Notes under the pieces: model-generated
What the model was told of the DNA's origin: nothing
Database searches by the model: none
The model's input: only the letters and a program-made list of their open reading frames with translations
In this document: piece after piece, positions 42,282 to 50,174 of the stretch
Layout of the letters: each line of letters opens with the position of its first letter
Numbering within the stretch: the stretch's first letter is position 1
Position numbers and translations under genes: made by a program
NCBI GenBank assembly: GCA_028285495.1
Contig: JANQPB010000014.1
Span: 248,001-312,000 of the forward strand
From: Acidimicrobiales bacterium
GTDB taxonomy: Bacteria > Actinomycetota > Acidimicrobiia > Acidimicrobiales > SZUA-35
Direction: 5' to 3'
DNA length: 64,000 bases

Positions 42282-42851
42282 ATGTCGACCACCGCCACGA
42301 CCAGCCCCCCGTCCCACGAACGGGTCGATCCCCGCGTCCGCCGCACCCGCACGGACGTCCGCCGGGCCGCCGGCGAGCTGCTGCTCGAGGAGGGTTGGGA
42401 TGCGGTGACCCACGCACGGGTGGCCAGCGCCGCCGGCTACTCGCGGGCCACGATCTACGCCCACTGGCCCCGCCCGATCGACCTGCTGATCGAGGCCTTC
42501 AACCACCTGGGCGCCATCCCCCACCACGAGCCGACCGGCGACCTGCGCCAGGACCTGATCGCCGAGCTCACGATCTTCCGGACGGTCCTCGTCGACCACG
42601 GCCTGGCCCGGGTCCTGGCCACACTCGCCGATCGGGCGACGACCAGCCCGGAGCTCGCCGAGTTCCGCGACTCGATCGTGGCCGAGGGCAACCGCCTGTT
42701 CGAGACCATCTTCTGCCAGCACCAGAGCCAGGAGCAGGCCCGGCTGTCGAGCGCACTCGTGCTCGGCACCGTGTTCTACCTGGCCACGATGACCGACGAG
42801 CCCATCAGCGACGACACCCTCGTCGGCATCGCCGACCGGGTGATCGGCTGA
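42282..42851 (+). CDS. TetR family transcriptional regulator
   Basis: A 189-residue protein. The DNA-binding domain is RRTRTDVRRAAGELLLEEGW then VTHARVASAAGYSRATIYAH, the TetR helix-turn-helix with the conserved T-h-x-x-I-A-x-x-A-G-h-S-x-x-T-h-Y-x-H-W ending in WPRPIDLLIEAF. The ligand domain is all-helical. It lies 26 bp before a P450 gene on the same strand and probably regulates it and itself, perhaps with the Ldh2 gene upstream. Confidence 0.92.
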   Translation: MSTTATTSPPSHERVDPRVRRTRTDVRRAAGELLLEEGWDAVTHARVASAAGYSRATIYAHWPRPIDLLIEAFNHLGAIPHHEPTGDLRQDLIAELTIFRTVLVDHGLARVLATLADRATTSPELAEFRDSIVAEGNRLFETIFCQHQSQEQARLSSALVLGTVFYLATMTDEPISDDTLVGIADRVIG

Positions 42852-42877
42852 CCACGACGCCACCGGAGGTACCCGAC

Positions 42878-44227
42878 GTGACCGACCAGATCGACACCAG
42901 GACCGACGCCGACCTCGAGGCCGAGCGCCGGGCATGGCTCGACCGGGCCAACGCCCGCAACCCCGAGCGGGAGCAGGCCCTCTTCGCCGGCGACGTCCCC
43001 CCGGCGGCCGACCTGGCCATCGAGGACATCAACCCCCTCAACCCCCATCTCTTCCGGGAGAACCGGTGGCACGAGTACTTCGCTCGCCTCCGCCGGGAGG
43101 ACCCGGTCCACTTCAACGAGCTGGGCTCCGCCGGCCGCTACTGGTCACTCAGTCGCTGGGAGGACGTCCGCGACCTGGAGAAGGACTGGGAGCGCTTCTC
43201 CTCGGCCAAGGGCATCACCATCGGGCCACCGATCGACCGCGAGATCCCGGAGGCCGACCAGTTCACGTCGTTCATCGGCATGGACCCGCCCGAGCAGGGC
43301 AAGCAACGGCGAACCGTCCAGCCGATGATGGCGCCGAGCAGCCTCCGCAACCTGGAGCCGCTCATCCGGGAGCGCACGGTCGCGGTCCTCGACTCGCTGC
43401 CGGACGGCGAGACCTTCGACTGGGTCGACACGGTCTCGATCGAGCTGACCACCCTGATGCTGGCCACGCTGTTCGACTTCCCGCTCGAGGATCGACGCAA
43501 GCTGACCCGTTGGTCCGACGTGGTGACAACGCTCCCGGAGCCGGGGGGCCTCGTCGAGTCGGGGGCCGAGCGACGGCAGGAGATCATGGAGTGCCTCGAG
43601 TACTTCGAGCGGCTGTTCGCCCTCCGCAAGGACGACCCCGGGCACGACATGCTGTCGATGCTCGTCCACGGCGAGGCAACCGGACACCTGCCGCCGGCCG
43701 CCCACCTCGGCAACCTGATCCTGCTCATCGTCGGCGGCAACGACACCACCCGCAACACGATGTCGGGCAGCGTCTACGCGCTGAACCACTATCCCGAGCA
43801 GTACGACAAGCTCGACGCCGACCCCGACCTCATTCGGAACTTCGTGCCCGAGATCATCCGCTGGCAGACCCCGCTGTCGTACATGCGCCGCACCGCCAAC
43901 GTCGACTGCGAGCTCGGCGGCAAGGCGATCCGGGCCGGCGACCAGGTGCTCATGTGGTACGTCTCGGCCAACCGCGACGAGGAGGTCTTCGGCCACGACG
44001 CCGACGACCTCGACATCGAGCGCCCCAACGCCGACCGCCACCTCTCGTTCGGTCACGGCATCCACTACTGCCTCGGCGCCCGCCTGGCCGAGCTGCAGGT
44101 GCGGGTGCTGTGGGAGGAGATCCTGCCCCGGTTCGAGCGCATCGAGACCCAGGCCGAGCCCGAGCGCTCGTTCTCGTCCTTCATCCACGGCTACACCGAG
44201 CTCCCGGTCCGGGTGACCCGCCGCTGA
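42878..44227 (+). CDS. Cytochrome P450 (CYP, steroid/fatty-acid-hydroxylase-like)
   Basis: GTG 42878 has GGAGG 8 bases upstream. The 449-residue protein has a standard I-helix (LIVGGNDTTRNTMSG), the ExxR of VPEIIRWQTPLSYMRRTA, and the heme loop SFGHGIHYCLGARLAELQ with ligand Cys about 398. LSYMRRTANVDCELGGKAIR is typical of the CYP124/125/142-like actinobacterial group that oxidises steroid side chains and branched lipids, but assignment needs alignment. It follows the TetR regulator. Electron partners are not encoded nearby. Confidence 0.92.
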   Translation: MTDQIDTRTDADLEAERRAWLDRANARNPEREQALFAGDVPPAADLAIEDINPLNPHLFRENRWHEYFARLRREDPVHFNELGSAGRYWSLSRWEDVRDLEKDWERFSSAKGITIGPPIDREIPEADQFTSFIGMDPPEQGKQRRTVQPMMAPSSLRNLEPLIRERTVAVLDSLPDGETFDWVDTVSIELTTLMLATLFDFPLEDRRKLTRWSDVVTTLPEPGGLVESGAERRQEIMECLEYFERLFALRKDDPGHDMLSMLVHGEATGHLPPAAHLGNLILLIVGGNDTTRNTMSGSVYALNHYPEQYDKLDADPDLIRNFVPEIIRWQTPLSYMRRTANVDCELGGKAIRAGDQVLMWYVSANRDEEVFGHDADDLDIERPNADRHLSFGHGIHYCLGARLAELQVRVLWEEILPRFERIETQAEPERSFSSFIHGYTELPVRVTRR

Positions 44228-44290
44228 CCGAGGAGGCGGCCGACCCGACCGTCCACCCCGTCGGGGGGACCGCCGCCATACCATCGCCCG

Positions 44291-45772
44291 ATGCTCCGGA
44301 CATCGGGTCGATCCGCCATCGTCCTGCTCGCCGCACTCGCCCTCGTGGTGGCCGCCTGCGGCGGTGACGGTGACGGTGACGGCGACGGAGGCCAGGCCGG
44401 CGAGGACGGCGCCGTCGGGGACGAGACCACAACCGAGGGCGGTGGCACGACGTCGTCGACGAGCCCGTCGACCGAGGCCGAAGCCTCCGACGCAGGCGAC
44501 GGCCAGGTGGACGGCGACGCCGACGACGACACGACGGCCGATGCCGGATCGGGGGGCGACGCGGGGGACGCAGCCGGGTCGACCGACGACACCGACCGAC
44601 CGGGCGACGACGCCGAGCCCGAGCCCGTCGACTGGCTGACGTTCGCCCGTGGCCTCACCTTCGTCAGCCTCACCGGCCTCCAGAGCGGCAGCGCCGCCGA
44701 CGCGCTGGCCGCCGTCGACGGCGACCCCGCGACCTACGGGGTGACCGACGACGAGAGCACGGTCGAGTTCGTCTACGAGCTGCCGGCGATGACCACCCTC
44801 GACCGGCTGGCCGTGCCCAACATCCTCGACCGCCCCGGCAACGACACCGCCCTCCGCTTCCTGACGGTCGAGGGCTCGTCCGAGGGTCCCGATGCCGGCT
44901 GGCAGGTGCTGGCCGACGCCGAGCTCGAGCTCCACGACGACGAGGGCCAGCTGACCGAGCTCGCCGTGCAGACCGTGACCCCCATTCGATGGCTCCGGCT
45001 GACGATGAGGGGTGGGATCCTGGTCGAGCCGGGCGACGAGGGTCGGACGATCGTGCGGTTCTCCGAGCTGATCGGCAACGGCACCCAGGAGCCGATCACC
45101 GAACCGGCCGACTTCGCCGGCCGATGGGAGTTCGACCTGACCGAGCGGCCCGACTTCGACGGCGAACCGCTCGAGATCGGCCAGACCGGCGCGGCGATCA
45201 CCGGCTGCTGGGGCGACGTGACCTTCACCGGTTCGGTCAACGGCGCCATCGCCAGGGCCACCGGCCGAGACGCCGTGCGCGACCGGCCCGCCGCCTTCAT
45301 CTTCGTCGCCGACGTCGATGACGGGTCGATCACGGCGCTGGTGTCGGAGAACGGCGGGTTCTTCAAGCCCTACGTCACCACCGACAACGCCGAGATCGGC
45401 GGTTGCCTGGAGGAGGCGGCGCCGACACCCCGGGTCTGCGCCACGAGCGCCTACGTGAACTTCGACGTCGACTCGGCCGCCATCCGACCCGAGTCGCTCG
45501 CCGTCCTGCGCGATCTGTACCAGCTGCTGGTGGCCGAGGGCTCCCCGTCGGTCGCGATCGTCGGTCACACGTCGACCGAGGGCGACGCCGACCACAACCT
45601 CGACCTCTCCCGGCGCCGGGCCGAGGCGATCGTCGACGACCTCGTCGGGCGAGGGTTCGACCGGACGGCGATCACCGCCGATGGGCGAGGCGAGACCGAG
45701 CCCCTCGTCTCGCCGGACGACACCGAGACCGCCCGCGAGATCAATCGGCGGGTCGACATCGTCTGCGTCTGA
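44291..45772 (+). CDS. OmpA-domain lipoprotein
   Basis: A 493-residue protein. Lipoprotein signal with lipobox VVAACG, then an Asp/Gly/Thr/Ser-rich low-complexity linker (about residues 25-110), then a discoidin/F5-F8-like segment (TFVSLTGLQSGSAADALAAV, with VEFVYELPAMTTLDRLAVPN), and a C-terminal OmpA domain: YVNFDVDSAAIRPESLAVLR, IVGHTSTEGDADHNLDLSRR and REINRRVDIVC. OmpA domains bind peptidoglycan. The combination of an acidic stalk, a carbohydrate-binding-like domain and a cell-wall anchor suggests a surface structural protein. It sits between two P450 genes without obvious functional link. Confidence 0.88.
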   Translation: MLRTSGRSAIVLLAALALVVAACGGDGDGDGDGGQAGEDGAVGDETTTEGGGTTSSTSPSTEAEASDAGDGQVDGDADDDTTADAGSGGDAGDAAGSTDDTDRPGDDAEPEPVDWLTFARGLTFVSLTGLQSGSAADALAAVDGDPATYGVTDDESTVEFVYELPAMTTLDRLAVPNILDRPGNDTALRFLTVEGSSEGPDAGWQVLADAELELHDDEGQLTELAVQTVTPIRWLRLTMRGGILVEPGDEGRTIVRFSELIGNGTQEPITEPADFAGRWEFDLTERPDFDGEPLEIGQTGAAITGCWGDVTFTGSVNGAIARATGRDAVRDRPAAFIFVADVDDGSITALVSENGGFFKPYVTTDNAEIGGCLEEAAPTPRVCATSAYVNFDVDSAAIRPESLAVLRDLYQLLVAEGSPSVAIVGHTSTEGDADHNLDLSRRRAEAIVDDLVGRGFDRTAITADGRGETEPLVSPDDTETAREINRRVDIVCV

Positions 45773-45899
45773 CCCGGGTTCGGGCCCCGGCCGCAGCGGC
45801 GCTCGTGCCGTCCGAATGTGGTGTTGACGGGCGCTGCGGACCAGGATGGATGGGACGAGTTCGCCCCCTGGAGCACGAGCGAGAGGAGACGGTGGAGCG

Positions 45900-47189
45900 A
45901 TGACCGACTCGCCGGACATGCACGAGAAGATGAAGCTGGCGACCAACCCGGAGATCTGGGCCCCGGGCGGCCCGGTCGAGGACTGGACGACCGACTACGA
46001 CATACGCGACGAGGCCTACGTCGAGAACCCGGTGCCGATCTGGGCCGAGATGCGGGAGAAGTGCCCGATCGCCCACAGCGAGCGGCTCGGTGGCTCGTGG
46101 AACCCGACCAAGTTCGACGACCTCCGGGCCATGGCCGGCATGATCCCGGAGCTCAGCTCGCGCCAGGTGCTGGTCATGCCCCCGGCCCCGAACGCCCCCG
46201 AGCTGTCGCGCTACGAGCAGATGATCGCCGCCGCCCCCATCACCGCCGACCCGCCACTGCACGGCTGGACCAGGCGGATGCTGCTGCCGGCCTTCGCCCC
46301 CCGGGCCGTGACCAGGTGGGAGGAGTACACCGAGCAGCTCTGCCACGAGCTGATCGACGAGTTCATCGAGTCCGGCCGGTGTGACGGCGCCGTCGACTAC
46401 TCCCAGCAGATACCGCCCCGGGTGATCGCCCACATCATCGGCATCGATCCCGGCATGGCCGACCAGTTCGTCGAGTGGGTCAACATGGTGCTCGGCGAGG
46501 GCCTGTACGACCCGCAGAACCGGCAGAAGGCTCGCGACGAGATGATCGGCTTCATCTCGGCCGAGGTGGCCAAGCGCCAGGAGGATCCCCAGGAGGACCT
46601 GCTGACCGAGCTGCTGTTCATGGAGCTCGAGGATCCCGAGGCCAACATCACCCCGCAGGTGGTGATCGGCATCACCAACCTGCTGATCGTCGCCGGGATC
46701 GACACCACCTGGAGCTCGATCGGCTCCGGCCTGTGGCACCTGGCCAACAACCCGGACGATCGGCAGCGGCTGCTCGACGAGCCCGACCTCCTCCCGATCG
46801 CCATCGAGGAGATGCTGCGCTACTACGCGCCGGTCACGATGGCCCGCGTCGCCGAGACCGACATCGAGTACGAGGGCGTCCACATCAAGCGGGGCGACAA
46901 GGTGCTCATGAACTTCCCGGCCGCCTGCCACGACCCCGAGCACTTCGAGGACCCGGACGAGTTCGTGATCGACCGGGCCAGGAACCGCCACATCGCCTTC
47001 GGGTCCGGCATCCACCGCTGCGCCGGGTCGAACCTGGCCCGCCTGGAGATGCAGACCGCGATCCGGGTGTGGCTCGAGCGGATCCCGCACTTCGAGCTGA
47101 GCGACCGCGAGCCGATGAAGTGGGCCGGCGGCCAGGTCCGCGGCCCCCGCATCATGCCGATGTCGTTCCCCGCCGGCCAGCGGCGCTGA
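45900..47189 (+). CDS. Cytochrome P450
   Basis: The ATG at 45900 has GGAG 4 bases upstream. The 429-residue protein has I-helix LLIVAGIDTTWSSIGSGL, ExxR in IEEMLRYYAPVTMARVA and heme loop AFGSGIHRCAGSNLARLEM (Cys about 374). HRCAGSNLARLE rather than HYCLGA is typical of the CYP with cholesterol- or terpene-like substrates, but many groups share it. N-terminal residues MHEKMKLATNPEIWAPGGPV are unusual. A strong hairpin follows the gene. Confidence 0.92.
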   Translation: MTDSPDMHEKMKLATNPEIWAPGGPVEDWTTDYDIRDEAYVENPVPIWAEMREKCPIAHSERLGGSWNPTKFDDLRAMAGMIPELSSRQVLVMPPAPNAPELSRYEQMIAAAPITADPPLHGWTRRMLLPAFAPRAVTRWEEYTEQLCHELIDEFIESGRCDGAVDYSQQIPPRVIAHIIGIDPGMADQFVEWVNMVLGEGLYDPQNRQKARDEMIGFISAEVAKRQEDPQEDLLTELLFMELEDPEANITPQVVIGITNLLIVAGIDTTWSSIGSGLWHLANNPDDRQRLLDEPDLLPIAIEEMLRYYAPVTMARVAETDIEYEGVHIKRGDKVLMNFPAACHDPEHFEDPDEFVIDRARNRHIAFGSGIHRCAGSNLARLEMQTAIRVWLERIPHFELSDREPMKWAGGQVRGPRIMPMSFPAGQRR

Positions 47190-47223
47190 CAGCCGAGCGC
47201 TCGTCGAACCAGACGGCGCGACG

Positions 47224-47252
47224 GCCGGGTCCGGTGTGACGCCGGGCCCGGC
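47224..47252. terminator. GC-rich terminator hairpin
   Basis: GCCGGGTCCGG (47224-47234) pairs with CCGGGCCCGGC (47242-47252), with one G-T wobble and a 7-base loop, between the P450 stop (47189) and the convergent gene ending at 47354. Confidence 0.6.
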
Positions 47253-47353
47253 TCAGGCGACGCCGCCCCGAGAGACGGCGACGGCCGCCAGGCGGGGAAG
47301 AAAGGTGGTCCATCAGCACCCGGCGGCCCGCCTTGGTCGCCGCCGGCAGCCGG

Positions 47354-47725
47354 CTACTCGACGGCCAGCTCGTAGATGGCGGCGGTGACCGGCCCGGCCG
47401 GGGTGGTCACCGTCACCGCCACCCGCCGGTAGCCGGGGCCCTCGAACTCGTCGAGCCGGTCCCAGTGGTCGGCCAGCGCCGGCGAGTCGAGCACCTGCAC
47501 CTCGACGGCCGGACCGCCGGGGTCGAGCACGATCCCGGGGTAGCCGAGGTCCGACCCCCAACCCTCGGCCCGCAGGTGTCCCCGGACCGTGCCGACGAAC
47601 CAGCGTCCGCCGAGGTCGGCCAGCACGTGCTGGTTCGGCCCGCCAGGGCCGAGCGTCCCGTAGACCGCGAGCCGGGGCGGTTCGCCAGCAGCCGACCGGC
47701 GCCGACCGTGGTCGCCGGCCGTCAC
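47354..47725 (-). CDS. Gamma-glutamylcyclotransferase-like protein
   Basis: A 123-residue protein from GTG 47725. It has the GGCT/AIG2 fold: PRLAVYGTLGPGGPNQHVLA contains the diagnostic Y-G-T-L substrate loop, GTVRGHLRAEGWGSDLGYPG the first sheet, and LDEFEGPGYRRVAVTV the catalytic Glu (L-D-x-F-E-G). Such enzymes form 5-oxoproline from gamma-glutamyl amines or act as related lyases. The GTG overlaps the stop of the upstream maleate-isomerase-like gene by four bases (GTGA). Confidence 0.87.
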   Translation of the reverse strand: MTAGDHGRRRSAAGEPPRLAVYGTLGPGGPNQHVLADLGGRWFVGTVRGHLRAEGWGSDLGYPGIVLDPGGPAVEVQVLDSPALADHWDRLDEFEGPGYRRVAVTVTTPAGPVTAAIYELAVE

Positions 47726-48486
47726 GTCCGGTCGAACAGCCGGCCGTAGCGGGTCACGTCGCCGAGCGGTCGGCCGACCGCACGCAGCGTCTGCCAGAGG
47801 AGCGCGGTGTTGGCGGTCACGATCGGCACCCCGGTGTCGGCCTCGACCGCACGGACGGCCCCGACCGCCCGGAAGCCGTTCCCCCCGATCAGCACCAGGT
47901 CGATGCCGTCGACGTTGGCACACAGCCAGCGGTGCAGGGCGCCCGGGTGGATGTTGCCCTGGCCGGACGGCAGACCGGCGGCCTCGGCCCTGGCCACGCC
48001 GACCCCGTTCGCCTCGAGCCATCTCCGCCCCATCGCCGTCAGCTCGGCCGGGAACCAGGGCGGATCGACCAGCATCACCCGGGTGGCGTCGAAGCGCTCG
48101 ACGGCCGCCAGCAGCGCCTGCCCGGTCGTCACCACGGGCCGGCCGCCGGCCACCGCCGACAGGCGCTCGACCAGCTCGGCGTCGTCGGCAACGTAACTGG
48201 TCGACGTGAAGGCCAGGGCGTAGACGTCGACGCTCGGCGGGTTCAGCAGGCCGACGGCGTCGTCGAGCGGGCCCGGGGCGGCGACGTACTCGACCGGGCT
48301 CACGTCGATGCGGTCCGCCGCAGCGGCAACCGGACCGACCGGGAACCGGAACCGGCTGGCGTTCACGGCCACACCGGGCGGGGCGATGGCCCGCCACTCC
48401 GACTCGGGGCCGACATCGCCATCGGGAACGAGCAGCCCGACCCGCAGTCGTACGTCCCACCCGTCGGGCTCGAAGACCGGTGCCAT
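47722..48486 (-). CDS. Maleate isomerase/Asp-Glu racemase superfamily protein lacking both catalytic cysteines
   Basis: A 254-residue protein. The N-terminus RLRVGLLVPDGDVGPESEWR then APPGVAVNASRFRF is that of maleate cis-trans isomerases. The fold is followed throughout (PVVTTGQALLAAVERFDATR, IHPGALHRWLCANVDGIDLV, VPIVTANTALLWQTLRAVG). In active members the first Cys lies in a Y-A-C-T-S-G-S loop; here it reads YALAFTSTSYV, with Phe about 93. The second Cys lies in I-S-C-T-x-x-R; here it reads VLIGGNGFRAV, with Gly about 202. Both nucleophiles are therefore absent, so it cannot use the usual mechanism. It could be a binding protein or a non-redox variant enzyme. It is coupled to the cyclotransferase-like gene. 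Confidence 0.78.
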   Translation of the reverse strand: MAPVFEPDGWDVRLRVGLLVPDGDVGPESEWRAIAPPGVAVNASRFRFPVGPVAAAADRIDVSPVEYVAAPGPLDDAVGLLNPPSVDVYALAFTSTSYVADDAELVERLSAVAGGRPVVTTGQALLAAVERFDATRVMLVDPPWFPAELTAMGRRWLEANGVGVARAEAAGLPSGQGNIHPGALHRWLCANVDGIDLVLIGGNGFRAVGAVRAVEADTGVPIVTANTALLWQTLRAVGRPLGDVTRYGRLFDRT

Positions 48487-48495
48487 CGCCCGACC

Positions 48496-49047
48496 CTAGT
48501 GCGTCGCCTCGGGCGGCTCCGATCGATCGTCCGGCATGATCACCGTGGTCAGCAGCCGCCGACGACGGCCGGGGCCGGCCTCGTTGTCGATCACGGCGTC
48601 GACGGCCGTCCGGAGGGCGGCCACCAGCGCATCGAGCTCGTCGTCGGTCAGCCAGATCGGCGTCTGCCGGTACCCGACCCGATCGGCCCCGAGCGAGGGC
48701 TCGCCGGCGGCGAGGTAGGTCGCATAGTCGGTCAGCATGGTCCCGACGAACGTGGCGAAGTACCGGAAGTGGTCGTCGGACGTGGCCGACTCGAGGTCGG
48801 CGTCGGTCAACGAGACGGCGCTGCTCACGACCCGGTAGGTGCGCTCGACCGTCCCCCGAACGGGCCGCTCGTCGACCACTTCGACCAGTCCACCGTCGGC
48901 CAGCTGCTTGAGGTGGCGGTAGAGGGTGGCCTGGGCCACGTCGCCGAGCCGTTCCTTGAGCTGCCGCGGCGTCATCGGCGCACCGACGAGCGCCTGCACG
49001 ATCCGCAGGCGGACGGGGTGGAGCAGGAGATCCCTGGTCTCGATCAT
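48496..49047 (-). CDS. ArsR-type winged-helix transcriptional regulator
   Basis: A 183-residue protein. The DNA-binding domain is TRDLLLHPVRLRIVQALVGA then MTPRQLKERLGDVAQATLYR HLKQLADGGLVEVV (helix-turn-helix and recognition helix), and the wing VDERPVRGTVERTYRVV. The rest is a helical ligand domain. It is divergent from an alpha/beta hydrolase. Upstream ATG codons to 49188 would extend over the operator region and have no ribosome-binding site. Confidence 0.85.
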   Translation of the reverse strand: MIETRDLLLHPVRLRIVQALVGAPMTPRQLKERLGDVAQATLYRHLKQLADGGLVEVVDERPVRGTVERTYRVVSSAVSLTDADLESATSDDHFRYFATFVGTMLTDYATYLAAGEPSLGADRVGYRQTPIWLTDDELDALVAALRTAVDAVIDNEAGPGRRRRLLTTVIMPDDRSEPPEATH

Positions 49048-49135
49048 GGGTTGTGGTCGTCTCCCCGGCGGTCGGTCGGCCGTCGTGCTGCTGTTGCCGT
49101 TGCTTTTGTTCTCACTAATGATTACATTATCGATA

Positions 49136-49148
49136 TCGAGAATCTCGA
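49136..49148. promoter_or_regulatory. Inverted repeat in the ArsR/hydrolase divergent promoter
   Basis: TCGAG-AAT-CTCGA (49136-49148), next to a second small palindrome TATCGATA (49129-49136). The surrounding 49108-49150 is AT-rich, unlike the flanking genes, so promoters and the regulator's operator probably lie here. Confidence 0.5.
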
Positions 49149-49193
49149 CACTATCAGCTCCCCCCGCCGGGAGGCACGAGGAACCCACGGACC

Positions 49194-50174
49194 ATGAACG
49201 ACATCGAGCTCACCATCCCATCGGGCGATCTCGGCCTGCGAGGCACGCTGTCCGTCGCCACCGACACCGCCGGGCCCGCCGCCCTGCTGATCAGCGGCTC
49301 CGGCCCCATCGATCGCAACTCCGACACGAAGCGCCTGCCGATCGGGGTCATGGGCAGGATCGCAACCGAGGTGACGGCCAACGGCGTCAGCTCGCTCCGC
49401 TACGACAAGCGGGGCGTCGGCGAGAGCGACGGCGAGTATCTGTCCACCGGCTTCCACGACAACATCGCGGACGCCAGGGCCGCACTCGAGGTGCTGCTGG
49501 CCCGGCCCGAGGTCGACCCGGCCAGGGTCACCGTGATCGGCCACAGCGAGGGCGCACTGATCGCCTCGGCCATGGCTGACGACGACCGGCTCGCCGGGGT
49601 GGCGCTGCTCGCCGGCGCGGCCAGGAGCGGACGTCAGGTGTTGACGTGGCAGGCCGGGCAGATCGCGCCGACGCTGCCGACGCCGGTCCGCTGGCTGCTG
49701 AAGCTGCTCCGCCAGGACCTCGTTCGGACCCAGCGGAAGCGGCTCGACCGCATCGCGGCGTCGACCGACGACGTCGTGCGCATCCAGTTCGTCAAGCTCA
49801 ACGCCAGGTGGTTCCGGGAGTTCATGGCGTTCGAGCCGGCCGAGGCACTGGCGCGGACCGCCGTGCCCGTGCTCGCCCTCACCGGCAGCAAGGACCTGCA
49901 GGTCGACCCGGACGACGTCAGCGAGATGGGCCGTCGCGTGCCGACGGCGTTCACCGGCGAGGTCGTCGACGACGTGAGTCACCTGCTGCGGCACGAGCCC
50001 GGGCCGCCGTCGGTCCGCACCTACAAGCGTCAGGCCCGCCAGCCGCTCGACCCACGCCTGGTCTCGCTGCTCGTCCGCTGGCTGGCGGAGCTGGTCGAGC
50101 GGCCGGAGCCGGCGGGGCCCCGGGGGGCGCGTCAGCCGGCCGGGTCCAGATCGACGACGCACGTGGACGTCTGA
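49194..50174 (+). CDS. Alpha/beta hydrolase
   Basis: A 326-residue alpha/beta-hydrolase. The start ELTIPSGDLGLRGTLSVA then AALLISGSGPIDRNSDTK is the oxyanion region, SLRYDKRGVGESDG the conserved Arg-Gly loop, and VTVIGHSEGALIASAMA the nucleophile elbow G-H-S-E-G. VLALTGSKDLQVDPDDVSEM holds the acid and VVDDVSHLLRHE the catalytic His. It belongs to the group of serine esterases related to YfhR/acylaminoacyl hydrolases. Probably controlled by the divergent ArsR protein. Its 3' end overlaps the convergent pentapeptide gene by 43 bp. Confidence 0.88.
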   Translation: MNDIELTIPSGDLGLRGTLSVATDTAGPAALLISGSGPIDRNSDTKRLPIGVMGRIATEVTANGVSSLRYDKRGVGESDGEYLSTGFHDNIADARAALEVLLARPEVDPARVTVIGHSEGALIASAMADDDRLAGVALLAGAARSGRQVLTWQAGQIAPTLPTPVRWLLKLLRQDLVRTQRKRLDRIAASTDDVVRIQFVKLNARWFREFMAFEPAEALARTAVPVLALTGSKDLQVDPDDVSEMGRRVPTAFTGEVVDDVSHLLRHEPGPPSVRTYKRQARQPLDPRLVSLLVRWLAELVERPEPAGPRGARQPAGSRSTTHVDV

